Shown here piece by piece: positions 21,679-33,055 of a DNA stretch of 64,000 bases (positions are counted from its first letter, which is position 1; every line of letters begins with the position of its first letter). This DNA is from Paulownia fortunei (taxonomy: Eukaryota > Streptophyta > Magnoliopsida > Lamiales > Paulowniaceae). The position numbers were made by a program, and so were the translations under genes. The notes under the pieces are model-generated. The model was not told where the DNA came from. It was given only the letters and a program-made list of their open reading frames with translations, and searched no databases. Location of the stretch: NCBI GenBank assembly GCA_019321725.1, contig CM033115.1, positions 6,024,673 to 6,088,672 on the forward strand, in the 5' to 3' direction.

Positions 21679-23080
21679 TTCTATATGTGTTTGTTATGAA
21701 AAATTATTAAACAATACAATATATGCACAAGCGTCAGAAGACATTCTTCATCCACCGAATTAAATCAAACATTACATATATACTATATCAGAAAAAGAAA
21801 CTTCTTACATCACCTTCTTACAAAGATAACATGAATTAACTTAATAACGTCATATTACATGGATGACAGTCACATGTATATACCTTTAACTAATTTGATC
21901 ACAATAATTGATATTGTTCTAAGATTTCAATTCAACAACTGTTCCAAGCATTACCATGTCCACAAATTGGATTCAGTACATATTATAAGTGCTTATTTCC
22001 CAAATTCAATACCGCAAAAGAAATCAACCTCAATCGTATGATTATATACTTGAATCACAATGGATTATAAGGTTGACACACAAATTTCATGAATCTCATC
22101 CAAAGAGTGTGGATTTCAAAATTAGGGAAAAATATAACATAAATATATAATGATGACAAATAATGGCATAAAGATATAATGACATAATAACTTTAATATT
22201 TGGACATCGTCATAACAAAATCTAAAAGATAAAATAAATAAAATTATGAAATATCACTTGTGCAAATCAATGGAAAAAACATATAATAGTGGCATGTATA
22301 TGCAATCACCATTGTCATACATACATGTTTCCATTTGAAGCACAATATTTCAAAAGCACACAATCTGACAATTTCGAACACTACCCTAGACCCCCACGAC
22401 TCATGCATCAAGCACCCATTATAAATAATTGGTGTAATAGAAAATCCACGACACAACATTCACCATTCCTTAACTTTCTTGAATAGATGGCCAGAAATTT
22501 TTTACAATCGATGATTCCTAAGCGATGTTTCGGACCTGCATCAAAAGTATTTCACACACAAGGGACCATGTCAAACACAAGAACAAGCTATGGATGGAAA
22601 AAGAAAATACTTACAATCAACCTACCCTAAAATTAGCACAAAGGTTGCAAATGTGGAAGATGGATACCAACAGTCATATATTGGTTGCTTAGGAAAAAGA
22701 ACAAGGCAAAAGTTGTAATGGATGGGCGTCAGTGTGAAATGAAGCAACCAATACACTTTCAGTATTAATATATGCAAATGCCCCTACATTTTATGTTAAT
22801 TACATCAGCCCAGTAGATATTTATATATTTATACAAATATTATATTCAAATAAGGCATACAAAGATTTTTGGTGGGTCCCACCATTATCTTATAAAAATA
22901 TTTTAATTAATATAAAATTCTAAAAATTATAATACAAAAATACTTAGCCAAACATATTTTCAATCCCAAACCTATATAGAATCACAATTTTATTCATTTA
23001 TCTAAACATATTCTCAATTTTCACATGAAAACCAATACAAATATAAATTTTCACTAGAAATTATGAAAATGAAAATTGCC
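21679..23080. other. Harbinger right subterminal region
   Basis: AT-rich, no coding signal; probably contains the promoter of SANT-like gene 4. The part at 22870-22960 (GGTGGGTCCCACC, then CCAAACATATTTTCA) resembles, inverted, the subterminal part of the 751 bp MITE at 49312-50062. Confidence 0.45.
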
Positions 23081-23105
23081 AATGAAAAGAAAAACATACA
23101 AGCCC
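23081..23105 (-). repeat. Harbinger right terminal inverted repeat
   Basis: Reverse complement begins GGGCTTGTATGTTTTTCTTT, matching the left end (20 of 25). It is also close to the MITE end GGGCACGTTTGTTTTTCTTT at 50062. Confidence 0.7.
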
Positions 23106-23108
23106 TCA
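23106..23108. repeat. Target site TCA, right of Harbinger element
   Basis: Corresponds to TTA at 7982-7984 with one change. Confidence 0.45.
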
Positions 23109-24555
23109 GTTTCTTGGATCTGCACCATGATCACCAAGAGCAAAGATTTCTTGTATGTTGACAATGGAAAAGTTGAGGAGTTTGAGAAAAACTTCTTCAT
23201 CGGTATCCATTCAATATATCTTTATTTGCGGCAAGGTGAACACTTTATCAAACCGTACAGTCCCTATTGATTTAGTTGCCAATTTAAATTCTATAAAGTA
23301 GTGCTGGCAACTCTCCACAAAGCTTCTTTGGAAGAAGGAGTTCACTATTAGTGCATATGCCCCTTGTCTAAATGTTTGTCTAACGCGTGTCTTCCTTGTA
23401 TGTCCCCAAATGCAAAGAAGTTTTATTTGGAAGATTACAAGACATGGTAGACCAATATCCATGGAGGTTACTTTGAGAAAAACATTGCGAGTTTAATCAA
23501 CATAAAGCCAAGTGAAGTCTCTTTCAAAGGCAAAGAACAAGACGAATGAGATGGTTCTCTTGGCGGAAATGTTCAAAATCCCCCACATATATGATGTCTA
23601 AGTTATTGAGCTCTTGAAGCCAGCAAGAGAAAGGATGCCCTTCCTTCTTTGGAGGAAAATAATAGTAGCAATGTTAATTGTCATTAGAAGAAATCTAAAA
23701 AGAACCCCAAATTTTCTAGCCCAGAGATGTCGATGTTGGTGATATTGCAAGTAATCTACTGCAAATGGAGTCATTGAAGAGGTCATTTCCTAACTTCTCA
23801 TTCTTCTTTAAGTTGGAGAAAGAACTACTTAATATTGATGATGGCGAAGAATCATAAGGTAGCTAAAGATAGATCTTGGGGCCCAACTTGTCTGCCACAA
23901 CTCCTCCAATTGACAAGGCGACATAAAAGGAGATACTTAACTCGACTAGGGCTTAGCAAACACCCATTGTGCTGCATTTTTAGTGTTTTAAGGTGAAAAA
24001 TTCATACTTAATCACCAAAAGGAGTATTTTCAAAAGTTGTGGAACGATCTCTATGAGAGGATAGCAAATATTTTGATTAACTCCCTTTCATCCATCAAAG
24101 ATGATGTGTTATTTATGCTTGAGTCCATAAAGGGCTTCATCTTTTTGACATCTCTTATGTGGAAGGACCATTGAAGGCACTTTTTGCTAAGGTTGTCACT
24201 CATGACAAGGCAAGGTCAATATCTTCTGAAAAGGCATCAAAAGAACCTCTTGTGCAATAACTAAGTAAAGCCAAAGATCACCTCCACGAAGCTAAAAATT
24301 AGAGAAAACAAAGAAGTTAATCTAATTCGATCTACCAAGAAGGAGTTGGAGCTCATCAAGAAAGAGCTTGATCATTTGAAGAGCCAAAGAAAGAATTTAT
24401 TTACATCATTGAAATGAAAACAACTTCATTAGAGTGCTCAAGCCAAAGTTCTTGAGATTTGAAAAGGAGATAAAGTGGTTGAGAATTTGAAAACTTTTAT
24501 GGTACATCTAGAGGCCGCCAAAAAAGAGTTGAAGAATTTAAATCCCTTTGCTTAG
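23109..24555 (+). pseudogene. Plant mobile domain protein, C-terminal half
   Basis: Continues the frame left at 7984: codons begin VSWICTMITKSKDFLYVDNGK, then FFIGIHSIYLYLRQGEHFIKPYSPY, a stop, FSCQFKFYKVV, a second stop, MSPNAKKFYLEDYKTW, a third stop, and NIHGGYFEKNIASLINIKPSEVSFKGKEQDE. This is the YSPHRFxRQFGxYQ and WW..hG region typical of PMD proteins in Tat elements. After further stops and frame changes comes a heptad-rich coiled-coil region (KKELELIKKELDHLKSQ) and the end LEAAKKELKNLNPFA at 24553-24555. It is antisense to pol and lies between integrase and 3' LTR, as the extra ORF of this retrotransposon lineage does. Confidence 0.75.
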
Positions 24556-25129
24556 TATTTATTTATGATCTTTTCCTTTCTTTTTTCTTTGTGTAACAAA
24601 CACCAGTGATTACATAATAATTCTTTTTTCTATCTTACAATCCTTCAAGTGCATTTACTTTCATCGAAATTCATAAAGCCTATTGTTTTTTCTTTTTTTT
24701 TTATTTTTTTATTTTTTTTTGGCAATAAACTACTATTCTATATGAAAAGAAAGTAGAATTTATTCTACACTCATGAATGAACTTAGAAAATATCTAAACT
24801 GACTACATATCCCCAACAAAGAGAACAAGTCATAATGTAGTACTTTTTTTTATTTGGGAAGGTTCCGTGCATAGTTTACACTCGTGTGGCTAGGATTATC
24901 TATTACTTAACCACCCTAGACTAGGTAAGGTATTTATTATTTTAACCACATAAAATACTATTAGTTGGGTAAATTAATAGATTAACCATATGTATTCACT
25001 TTTGGTGGGGGCAAGCTAGCAGTTTAACCACATGTACTAACTTTGGTGGTATCATTTACAGTTTATACTCGTACGGGTTAGGAGTAACATAACATTTTAG
25101 CTCATGCATCACGGAGCATGCTTTTAACT
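24556..25129. other. Tat spacer between antisense ORF and integrase
   Basis: T-rich tracts, then three or four imperfect repeats of a TAACCACATGTACTAACTTTGGTGG-like unit (24880-25090). Probably the shared 3' untranslated zone of two converging ORFs. Confidence 0.45.
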
Positions 25130-26350
25130 TTATGCGTAATAGAGTTTTAAGAACATCCTATTTTTAGGCTAATTCTTAAGCCATCTTTGACAACCAACTT
25201 GTAAGCGCTATTTGTGTAGAACTTTTTAACAACATAAGGGCCATCCTATTTTGTTGTGAACTTGTTTCCAATCTGATGAGTAGTAATAACGGACCTTCTC
25301 ATAGCAAGAACCAAATCACCGACTTAGAAAGAGCATGACTAAACTTTCTTATTGAATGCCCTAGAAAAGCTAGCTAGATAGGATTCAAGTCTTTGTTGCG
25401 CTTCCAACCTTTTCTCATTAAGAGTCACTAACTCTTTCAGGTACAGGCGTGCATTTTCTTCTTCAGTTAGTCCTTCTTACACGGCTATCCTTAATGATGG
25501 AATTTACTGCTCAATAGGAACTACAACTTCAACACTGTACATCAGTGCGTAAGGATTTGCTTTAGTAGGCATTCTATAAGTGGTTCTGTATGCCCATAAA
25601 GCTTCTTTGATTCTTACATGCTAATCTTGTTTTGACTTTGCAATCACTTTCTTCAACAACAAGGTTTTTTTGAATACTTTAGCGAGTCTATTAGCAGCGG
25701 CATAGTACATGGAAGATTTTTTTTGCTTGAATCCAAACTTTTGACAAAGCTTATCTATCAGACTATTGTAAGAGGGCTTTCCATTATCTGTGATAATGTA
25801 TTGTGGAATCCCATAACAATAAATAATGTTGATGTTGATAAAGTCAACAACATTTTTCTTCTTTACTTCTTTGAGAGGTATCGCTTCAGTCTACTTAGAA
25901 AAGTAGTTAGTTGCAGCCAAAATGTACAAATATCCACTGAAAGACTTTGTTATACGTCCCACCACATCTATTTCCCAAGCATCAAATGACGATGAAGCAA
26001 CAGTAGGGTATAACGGCTCGGGTGGTTGGTGAATCAGATTTGCATGAAATTGATAGGCTTAACATCTTTGCATGTAATCCTTTACCATTATCGACCAATA
26101 ATAACCCTTTTTTTTTATTCAAAAGTGCAACTTTGAGCCTGATTGATGAGTGCCACAAATCCCAAAATGAGCTTCTTCCATAGGTTGGATGACTTCATAG
26201 TCACCTAAACATCGCAAGAAAATTCTATCAAATAAGTGTCTATAAAGTGTGCCTTTGTAATGAAAGAAGCGATCCGCGCAACATCTAATATCAACTCTTT
26301 AATATGGATCATCATATAATTTTTCATACTTTAAATAATCCACAAATGGT
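25130..26350 (-). pseudogene. Tat integrase relic
   Basis: On the minus strand: WAYRTTYRMPTKANPYALMYSVE (core-domain end, about 25560), then GDLVLAMRRSVITTHQIGNKF and GPYVVKKFYTNSAYKLVVKDG (C-terminal part, about 25170-25330). Core-domain pieces are recognisable farther up (about 25700-26100), including the reverse complement of a GIPQYIITD-like block. Multiple stops and shifts. It would insert cDNA copies into the genome. Confidence 0.65.
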
Positions 26351-26559
26351 TGATGCTAATCTTTCTACTCGATTTCAAACACTTTGACAGCATGATTTTC
26401 TTCTTCTTCATCACAACTCTCATCCTCGAGGATTGGTGGTACAACCCAACTTCTGCATATTGGTACACAAGCTTCATCTTTAGGTATGGAAAGTGTAGAA
26501 GCGAGATTCGCTAAAACATCAGCTTGCTTTATGTCCTTCCTTGGTATTTGTTCATTTAC

Positions 26560-26935
26560 TACATCTCCAAGCCATCCAATAAGCCTTCTAGTATGAAATA
26601 TAGAAGTAGCTCAGGTTTCTTAACTTCGTACAACTAAGTAATTGATTAACCATCAATTTAAAATCCTCGTACACTTCAAAATTTAGTTGTTTTATGTCAA
26701 CTACCATTTCCAATCCAAGGATTAAAGCTTGATATTCAACAACATTGTTGAAGTAATTATGGTTTAAGGTAAAAGAGTAAGGCAAGACTTCTCCATTAGA
26801 TATAATGAATATGACTCCAGAACTGGCTATTTCTCTATGAGAAGCTCTATTAAAGTACATCTTCCAAGGAGGATTAATTTCAATTTCAAGAACATCTTTC
26901 ATCTGGTAAGTCATTAGACATCTCTCATTCAATAG
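26560..26935 (-). pseudogene. Tat second (archaeal-type) RNase H
   Basis: The frame reads PPWKMYFNRASHREIASSGVIFI, then VLPYSFTLNHNYFNNVVEYQALILGLEMVVDIKQLNFEVYEDFKLMVNQLL. It has the E of the EYxALI block and a later acidic residue, but the first Asp (DGA in the family) is changed to NRA. A second RNase H between the regular RT-RNase H and integrase is the marker of the Tat lineage. Confidence 0.75.
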
Positions 26936-26999
26936 GGATGGGATGATCGACCAAGAAGTTCACCAAAACTTATTCTTTCACAACCTTTTGAGAAACGTA

Positions 27000-28421
27000 T
27001 ATGATCTCAAATTGGTACAATTGAAGGTACCATCTTGTAAGTCTACAAGAAATAATGGGCCTTGTCATAACATACTTCAGTAGATTTTCTTTCGAGACAA
27101 GACGGACAGTATGAGCCTAAAAGTAGTGCTTCAAATTTTGGATCACAGAGATGAGGGCCAAATATATCTTTTCAATTGGTGAGTAATTCAATTTATTTGG
27201 CATCATCATCCTACTCAAATAGTATAAAGCACTCTATTTCCCATCACTGTTCTCTTATGCTAATAAAGCTCCAATGAAATGTTCTGGAGTAGTAACATAA
27301 AAAATCAATGGGCATCCAGGCACTGGAGCAACCAACATAGGAGACTTCATCAAATAAGCCTTTATACTTTTGTAAAAGCGTTCATAAGATGATTGAATGG
27401 CCTGCATCGACTAGCTATGTTTGAAATAAACCTTCAAAGATAAACTAAGTTTCCTTGCAAACTTTTGAGTTTGTGAATATCTTGAGGTTTAAACATCTTT
27501 AGAATCACAATAATTTTTACTTGGTCAATTTCTATCCTCGATGATAAACAATGAACCCAAGAAATTTTCCAAACTTAACATCAAATTCGCATTTCATGGA
27601 TTCATCTTGAGTTCATATCTTCCCAATCGTCTAACGACTTTTCTCAAATCGTGAAGAAGATCTTCTCATTTTTTGAACTTCACGACCGCATCATCAACAT
27701 AGCATTCAATGTTTTTATGAAGCATATCATAGAAGATCTTCTGCATGGCCCTATGATATGTAGCGCCAACATTCTTCAATCCAAACGGCATCACATTATA
27801 ATAATATATACCTTTTGGAGTACAAAATACTATTAATTATTCATCCTTTAGGGCCATAGGTATTTGATTATACCCTAATGATCCATTTATAAAATATAAC
27901 ACTTCATGGCCAGTAGGAGCATCAATCATGAATTCAGTAATGGGCAACAAAAAGTCATGTTTGGGGCGTGAGCTATTTAAATCTCTAAAATTGACACAAA
28001 CTCAAATTTAGACATTTTTTTTCTCAACAATGCTTGAGATCTATGTAGGATACTTGACTTCCCCGATGAACCCAACTTTGATGAGCTTATTTACTTTAGC
28101 TTCAATTAATGGGACCAACTAAGGCCATAATCGGCATTGAGCTTGTTTGATAGGATGAGCTCCCTTCTTAATAAACTAGTGATGGACAACTACTTTTGGA
28201 TCTTATCCATGCATTTCTTTATAAGACTATACAAATACATCTTTGATCTCAAGAAGTAGTTCAACTCGTGTTTCTTCTTCATCAATGGCCAATAAGGCGC
28301 TGGTATAGATTAGCCGAGGGTTATCAACATCACCCAAATTAATCTCTTTCAACTCATCAATAGTGGCTTTAACACCTTCTTCAAGCTCAAGAGAAGCAGC
28401 TTCGACATCTTCTTCTTCCAC
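27000..28421 (-). pseudogene. Tat reverse transcriptase and first RNase H relic
   Basis: From the upstream side: an acidic linker (EEEDVEAASLELEEGV), LLLEIKDVFV, several stops, VNFRDLN, the FINGSLGYNQI block (family: F-x-D-G), FCTPKGIYYYNVMPFGLKNVGATYHRAM, and the catalytic YVDD at about 27689-27701, followed by DLLHDLRKVVRRLGRYELKMNP and KFLGFIV. The connection/RNase H part is poorly kept. At least a dozen stops, so no function. Confidence 0.7.
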
Positions 28422-29460
28422 TTCTTCACTTATAATAATATGATTTGTGACACCACATCTTTAGACATGTTCAATGTCTTTGAAACCCACACATATTCTC
28501 ATTAGGCCATTCTTTTACCTTACGCTAATTATTTTCATAGTGTCATATGTCTTGCTAATATAACCACCATTGGTCAATTTTGAGATTTGTCTGCACATGC
28601 AGTCCTTAGCATTTCTATGGGTTGCATGGTCAATGCCACTACTAATGTGATAAGATGAAGCCACACTTTTCCTATTATCTTTATCTTCTTGAGTTCGTGT
28701 GAACAACTTGCCCGCTTTCTTTCAATATCTTTTATGTAGTCGTAAATCCATGCACTCATTCTCTAGTGGCTTCAAAAGGGAGTTTACCTAAGGTAGAAAT
28801 TTTCTTATGGGTTGTATACGCTTTAACAAGAAGTTTGCAAGTTTTTGGATCAAAGCATTTTGCATTTTGGAGTCCTATATATACCCCATGTTCTATTTCA
28901 AATCCTTGGAATAAATCCTTTAAGTGGCTGAGGAGATGATTTCACCAATTTCTTCAAGGGCCCAACTTCTATGAGAGATGATTCACCTTTTAAGTGATCT
29001 CTGTGAGTTGGAAAAGTGTTTTTGGTTTTACTCCTTCCAACTATATCATTTTGTTGCTTAGATTTCTCATGAGATGGACTTTCTTTGGCCTTGATTACCT
29101 TTGCATCTTTGAGGTAGTACTTAGCATCAGCAAAATGTGACTTAGCCTCCATAAAAGCTTTATCATTGTTGAGCACCTTTTTTACCATACCCTCTCTCCA
29201 ATACTTGAAACATTGGTGCCAAGAAGAATGAACTAATCCATTTTCATGCAACCAAGGACGACCAAGAAGCATGTTATATAAGGTTTTAGCATCTATAATA
29301 TGAAATAACACAATTGAGACCATGTAATCCATCAGCAATTTTAATCTTATGATGCTAAGATCTCTTTAACCCCTTTGCTTAAAACTTTAGATCATCACAT
29401 AACTATTTACAAGTCTATCCTTGCAAATTCCCAACTCTTTTACTCTACACAATGGCTAGA
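28422..29460 (-). pseudogene. Tat protease-RT linker region
   Basis: Contains LMDYMVSIVLFHIIDAKTLYNMLLGRPWLHENGLVHSSWHQCFKYWREG (29160-29335), the conserved LLGRPWLH block that follows the aspartic protease in this Gypsy lineage. The protease active-site triad itself is not readable. A Lys/Ala-rich stretch (AKSHFADAKYYLKDAK) follows. Confidence 0.6.
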
Positions 29461-29789
29461 TATTTACTGCAAATCCTCCATCAATCTATATTCTATTCTT
29501 TTTTTGCTCGTAAGTATAGCCAATTGCGAATAATAGCCTATTATGGGGCTTGGAACCAAGTAGCAAACTTCATCAGTGAAGGTCATCACCGACACGCAAT
29601 CATTAATGCCATTTTGAACCTACTTTCAGATAAACAAACTTCATTAGAGAAAATCTTTTGTTCACTTTTGTCTACCACCACTCCATCTAGGCATATTCTC
29701 CATCATAATATGAAAAGATCCAAATGCGATGGTGAAAAAATTTGTAATTGCATTATCTTCCTCAAGTGAGATCTTTCCTTGATGAGCTA
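29461..29789. other. Tat element, decayed gag/pro region
   Basis: Expected to hold the end of gag and the protease on the minus strand, but too degenerate to read. The 105-codon plus-strand frame here is an antisense by-product. Confidence 0.4.
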
Positions 29790-31326
29790 ATTACATGACT
29801 TTATCTTTGAATATAAAATGATCATGAATTGGGTAACCCACCAAAAGATTGTATTTGCAGTATTTTGGGTTATCAACTCGTCCAACTTTTTTGGGATATT
29901 TCATTTTAGGTAATTCAATGAATTTGCTTTGAACAAGTCATTGAATATTCCAGAGACATCAAATGAAGAAAAGGATATTGCTTTACTTGTATCTCTTTTA
30001 GGATCAATATTCTTTGCCCCATTTCTTAAGGGTTGTCTTTCTTTTCACCACTCTTATCATTTGTAATTCCCTTGAGTTTGATAGGTGTTACGTTAATCAC
30101 TATAGATTCTTTATTTGGAGCTTTTGAAAAAGATTTGCCCTCTCTTTGGACCTTTGAGACTCTTGGATGAGTGGCTTTTTGACTCCACTTGCAGCCATAA
30201 TTAACTCCATAATGTGGGCTCGAGTAGCCAACTCTTCAAATATCCTTGGTTGGATTCCTTAAAGGATATACTAAAGGCCCCAATGCATTCCTTGGATACA
30301 CATCTTAATATGTGAAGCCTTTGAGAGTGAATACTTGCAATTAAAGCTTAAGTTTCTTCAATGATTGATGTAGTCGATGACAGGCTCTTCCTTCCATTGG
30401 CGTGAATTGGTGAGTTCAATCATGCTAACCATCCATCGAGTGCTATAAAAGTAGTTGAGAAACTCTTGTTCCAATTATTCCAACTATCAATTGAGTTTGA
30501 CTCCAAGTCGGTATACAAGTCAAATGCATTTTTTTTAATGAGCAGATAAATTATTTCACAAAGTTATCTCCATACATTCCAACACCATTGCATGTTTTAA
30601 TAAAAATAAGCCACGTGTTTCTTCAAGTTGCCCTTGCCATCAAATAAATAAAAATTTTAGGGATTGGTAGTCGACTAATATCTTCAAGTTGTCAATCATT
30701 TGAGTGTATAGTATGGCATAAGTCAAAGATGACTTGAAGCTCCCATCAAACTTGTCTTTGATAGTCCTTGTGATGAACTCCTTTAGTTGGTCAACTAGAA
30801 TCAACCCATCAGATGAAACTTGTAACTCTTTAGTTGAAAACTTCTCTCTTTCACTTGACTGCTACTTCATAGACATCTCAACTTCATCATGAGTCTCGGC
30901 TTGTTTGCCTATTGTGTGACTAACATCAGCATTGTCCACTTTGTTCATCAGCTTTATAATTTGAGAGTCTTACTTTTGAACATATTTCATGAGTCCCTCA
31001 ATGGTCTTCGTCAAACTTGCAATTTGCTCCTCAAAAGTTGTAGCATTTGTCACCATGACAGATGCTATGTTTGAGGTAAATGAATAACTTGATGCTAGAC
31101 AAAGGGTGGATAATGTTGATTCATCCCTCAGGTCTCTATCATCTTCATTTGTGTTGGCAAGATGTGGGAAATCTTTCTCAACAGTTTCAAGCAAAGGAGT
31201 TATCTTAGAAGATATTTGCAACTTTTTGGGCGTACTCCTTGTGATGACACCAACACTTTCATTTGCAGCATTTGAAGAATTTGAAGTACTAATTTTCACT
31301 ACTGTAATCTTGTGGGTAGCCATCAT
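29790..31326 (-). pseudogene. Tat gag relic
   Basis: Begins with ATG at 31326 (MMATHKITVVKIS) followed by a Ser/Thr-rich region and FEEQIASLTKTIEGLMKYVQK. After stops and frame changes come blocks typical of this lineage's capsid: TCNGVGMYGDNFVK..FICSLKKNAFDLYTDLESNSIDSW at about 30480-30640, then sequence related to the lineage's nucleocapsid side. Gag would form the particle in which cDNA is made. No zinc knuckle found. Confidence 0.65.
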
Positions 31327-31372
31327 GATACTTCAAAACTTTTGGTGAAAAAAAGAGACAAGAGGTAGAAAT

Positions 31373-32275
31373 TGTCCCATTGGGCATACTAGAAATTTAT
31401 GTTTAATTTGTAACACAAATTTTGTTGTTTACAAAATTAACAAACAAGAAAAATAGTACAAATTGAATATTTTTTAATTGAAAAAAAAATAAATAGTTAT
31501 AATCTCTATGGATCCTCTAATTCTTCTCTTTAAGAATAAATTTTTTTGAAATTTGAACTTTTAGAGGTAGAATCGCTGATTTGATCTCTAACGAACTTGA
31601 TTTCATCACTCAATAATGATAATTCGAGGTTTAACTCTATAATCTTGAATCAAATGTTAGAATTTCAAGAATGTTGACTTTTGGATTTGACAACTTTTTG
31701 ATAGAATAGATCATTTGATATTTTTCAAAGTGGATTTGATTTCCAATAATATTAAGTCGATAGTTTAATAACTTAATCTTGAAATAAATGTTATTATTTG
31801 ATTAGGCTCCATGATGAACGCCTTGATTTTCGCCTTGAACACCATAGATCTCCTTGAACTTGATTGCTTTAAGTTGAGAAAATTTATTCAAACAACTTTC
31901 TTGCTTGGAACTTTTCTTTACAACTTATGCTTTAACTCCTTAGAAATTACTCCTATTTATATGTATAGGATAGGGATTCTTGGATAAATCATTTGATGAA
32001 ACAGTATGATTTGATTGGCTCTTCATGATTTGATTGGTATCTATCTCTTTAATCATATGATTTGATACAATGTTGATTTCCAAGAATTAAGATTTGGCAC
32101 TTGATGAAATTTAATTGACCTATAAAATATGTATTATAATATCAATTAATTAACTATTTAATTTTGGAATTAAATTTGATTAAATTCTCAAAATATAAAT
32201 TAAAAATATATAATTGATATTTAATATTTAATTTTACCCTTGTCTTTAATTGTCACAAATTTAATTTGTCTACAA
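31373..32275 (-). mobile_element. Tat element 5' LTR, truncated at outer end
   Basis: Starts TGTCCCATTGGGC on the plus strand (the LTR's 3' end, ACA, on the element strand), 47 bp before the gag ATG. From 31815 it aligns with 4832-5290. Similarity stops at about 32275, so the outer 540 bp of the LTR are missing. I could not identify a primer-binding site in the short leader. Confidence 0.6.
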
Positions 32276-33055
32276 TCATCATGTGTCTTTCTAAGTTTAT
32301 TGCCATTACACACATACATATATAGATGTCTATAGATAGGTGTTTATATATATATATATATAAGTATTAAAAATATATTGGATAGCCGTGTTTGACTTGT
32401 ATCATGTTCTAAAACTTTTTAAAATTTTCATATCTTATGTGATGTGTATCACAATAATATATATATCAAGAATTGATGAATTGCTTCAATTATAACCCAA
32501 ATCTCCCACAAGAATGTCTGCGAAAAATATATTAGGAGTGTTGGGTCCCAACAAAAATCCTTCTATACTTAACTCAATAGAGTTATCAAAATATATAATA
32601 TGTTATCGAACGCATAATAATACTTACCTTAAGCTTAACATGGATCCGTTATATATATAGAAAATTTTATGATCCAAACCCATTAAGAATCAAATACCTT
32701 TCAAATAAGAGTACAGAAAAGAACATCACTAGAATCCCTGAACCCAATCTAGATAGGATTCTCCTTCCTTATCTCCAACCTGTTAGAATCAAGTTAGGAC
32801 TCATAGTTCAAAATATTTAGGCCTTTTAAAAGTCCTCGTTGAGCTAAAGTATACGAACGAGATAGACCTGCCTATGTTAGCCCATAATTATTGTTAATTT
32901 AGTCTTAAACTTGTCCGTCCTTCTTGTAGCTGGGCTCAAATACTTGACCCAAATATCAATCTCATTTATGACATATTATCTAGTCCCCCTTCTCTACTTG
33001 AATTAAGGCATGGCATTTAGTTCAGATAGAGTAAGAAATCATGCCAACTGAGCTA
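32276..33055. other. Unassigned repeat-like sequence before minisatellite
   Basis: Short TA microsatellite (32345-32365). A block at 32890-32990 (TGTCCGTCCTTCTTGTAGC..GGGCTCAAATACTTGACCCAAATATCAA) recurs imperfectly at 34230-34320 beyond the tandem array, so the array lies inside a larger duplicated unit, probably part of an LTR element. Confidence 0.45.

Larger units (their letters stand above)
7985..23105 (+). mobile_element. 15.1 kb PIF/Harbinger transposon with six ORF relics
   Basis: Bounded by matching terminal inverted repeats and a near-identical 3 bp target duplication, inserted in the PMD ORF of the Tat element. It carries on the plus strand a Myb/SANT-like gene, a DD47E Harbinger transposase, a GRF-zinc-finger ORF and two more Myb/SANT-like genes, and one Myb/SANT-like gene on the minus strand. 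The Myb-like protein and transposase are the standard pair of PIF/Harbinger elements; the extra ORFs and the size are not. Removing the solo LTR at 9778-12166 still leaves 12.7 kb, about twice the usual autonomous length. All ORFs are broken. Alternatively, two elements may have fused or invaded each other, though I find no second pair of termini inside. Confidence 0.65.
4832..32275 (-). mobile_element. Tat-lineage Gypsy retrotransposon, split by nested insertion
   Basis: I reconstruct one minus-strand element: truncated 3' LTR (4832-5835), polypurine tract, plus-strand (antisense) plant-mobile-domain ORF in two pieces (6751-7984 and 23109-24555), integrase, archaeal-type second RNase H, RT, protease linker, gag, and truncated 5' LTR (31373-32275). 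Evidence that the halves belong together: the two LTR pieces are similar in the same orientation, and the antisense ORF continues in frame across the insertion. The left half also holds exactly what the right half lacks. Removing the 15.1 kb insertion and one target copy leaves about 12.3 kb. A dual RNase H plus an antisense extra ORF is characteristic of the Tat/Ogre/Retand group. Every ORF is broken. Confidence 0.7.

Noticed and set aside
8050..22957. Inner inverted pair ATGTTTGG..TTTTCGTAT as the ends of a separate element
   Set aside because: No target duplication, and the outer pair at 7985/23105 fits the interrupted reading frame; treated as subterminal repeats.
29452..29769. 105-codon plus-strand frame
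   Set aside because: Lies opposite the decayed gag/protease region of the minus-strand Tat element.
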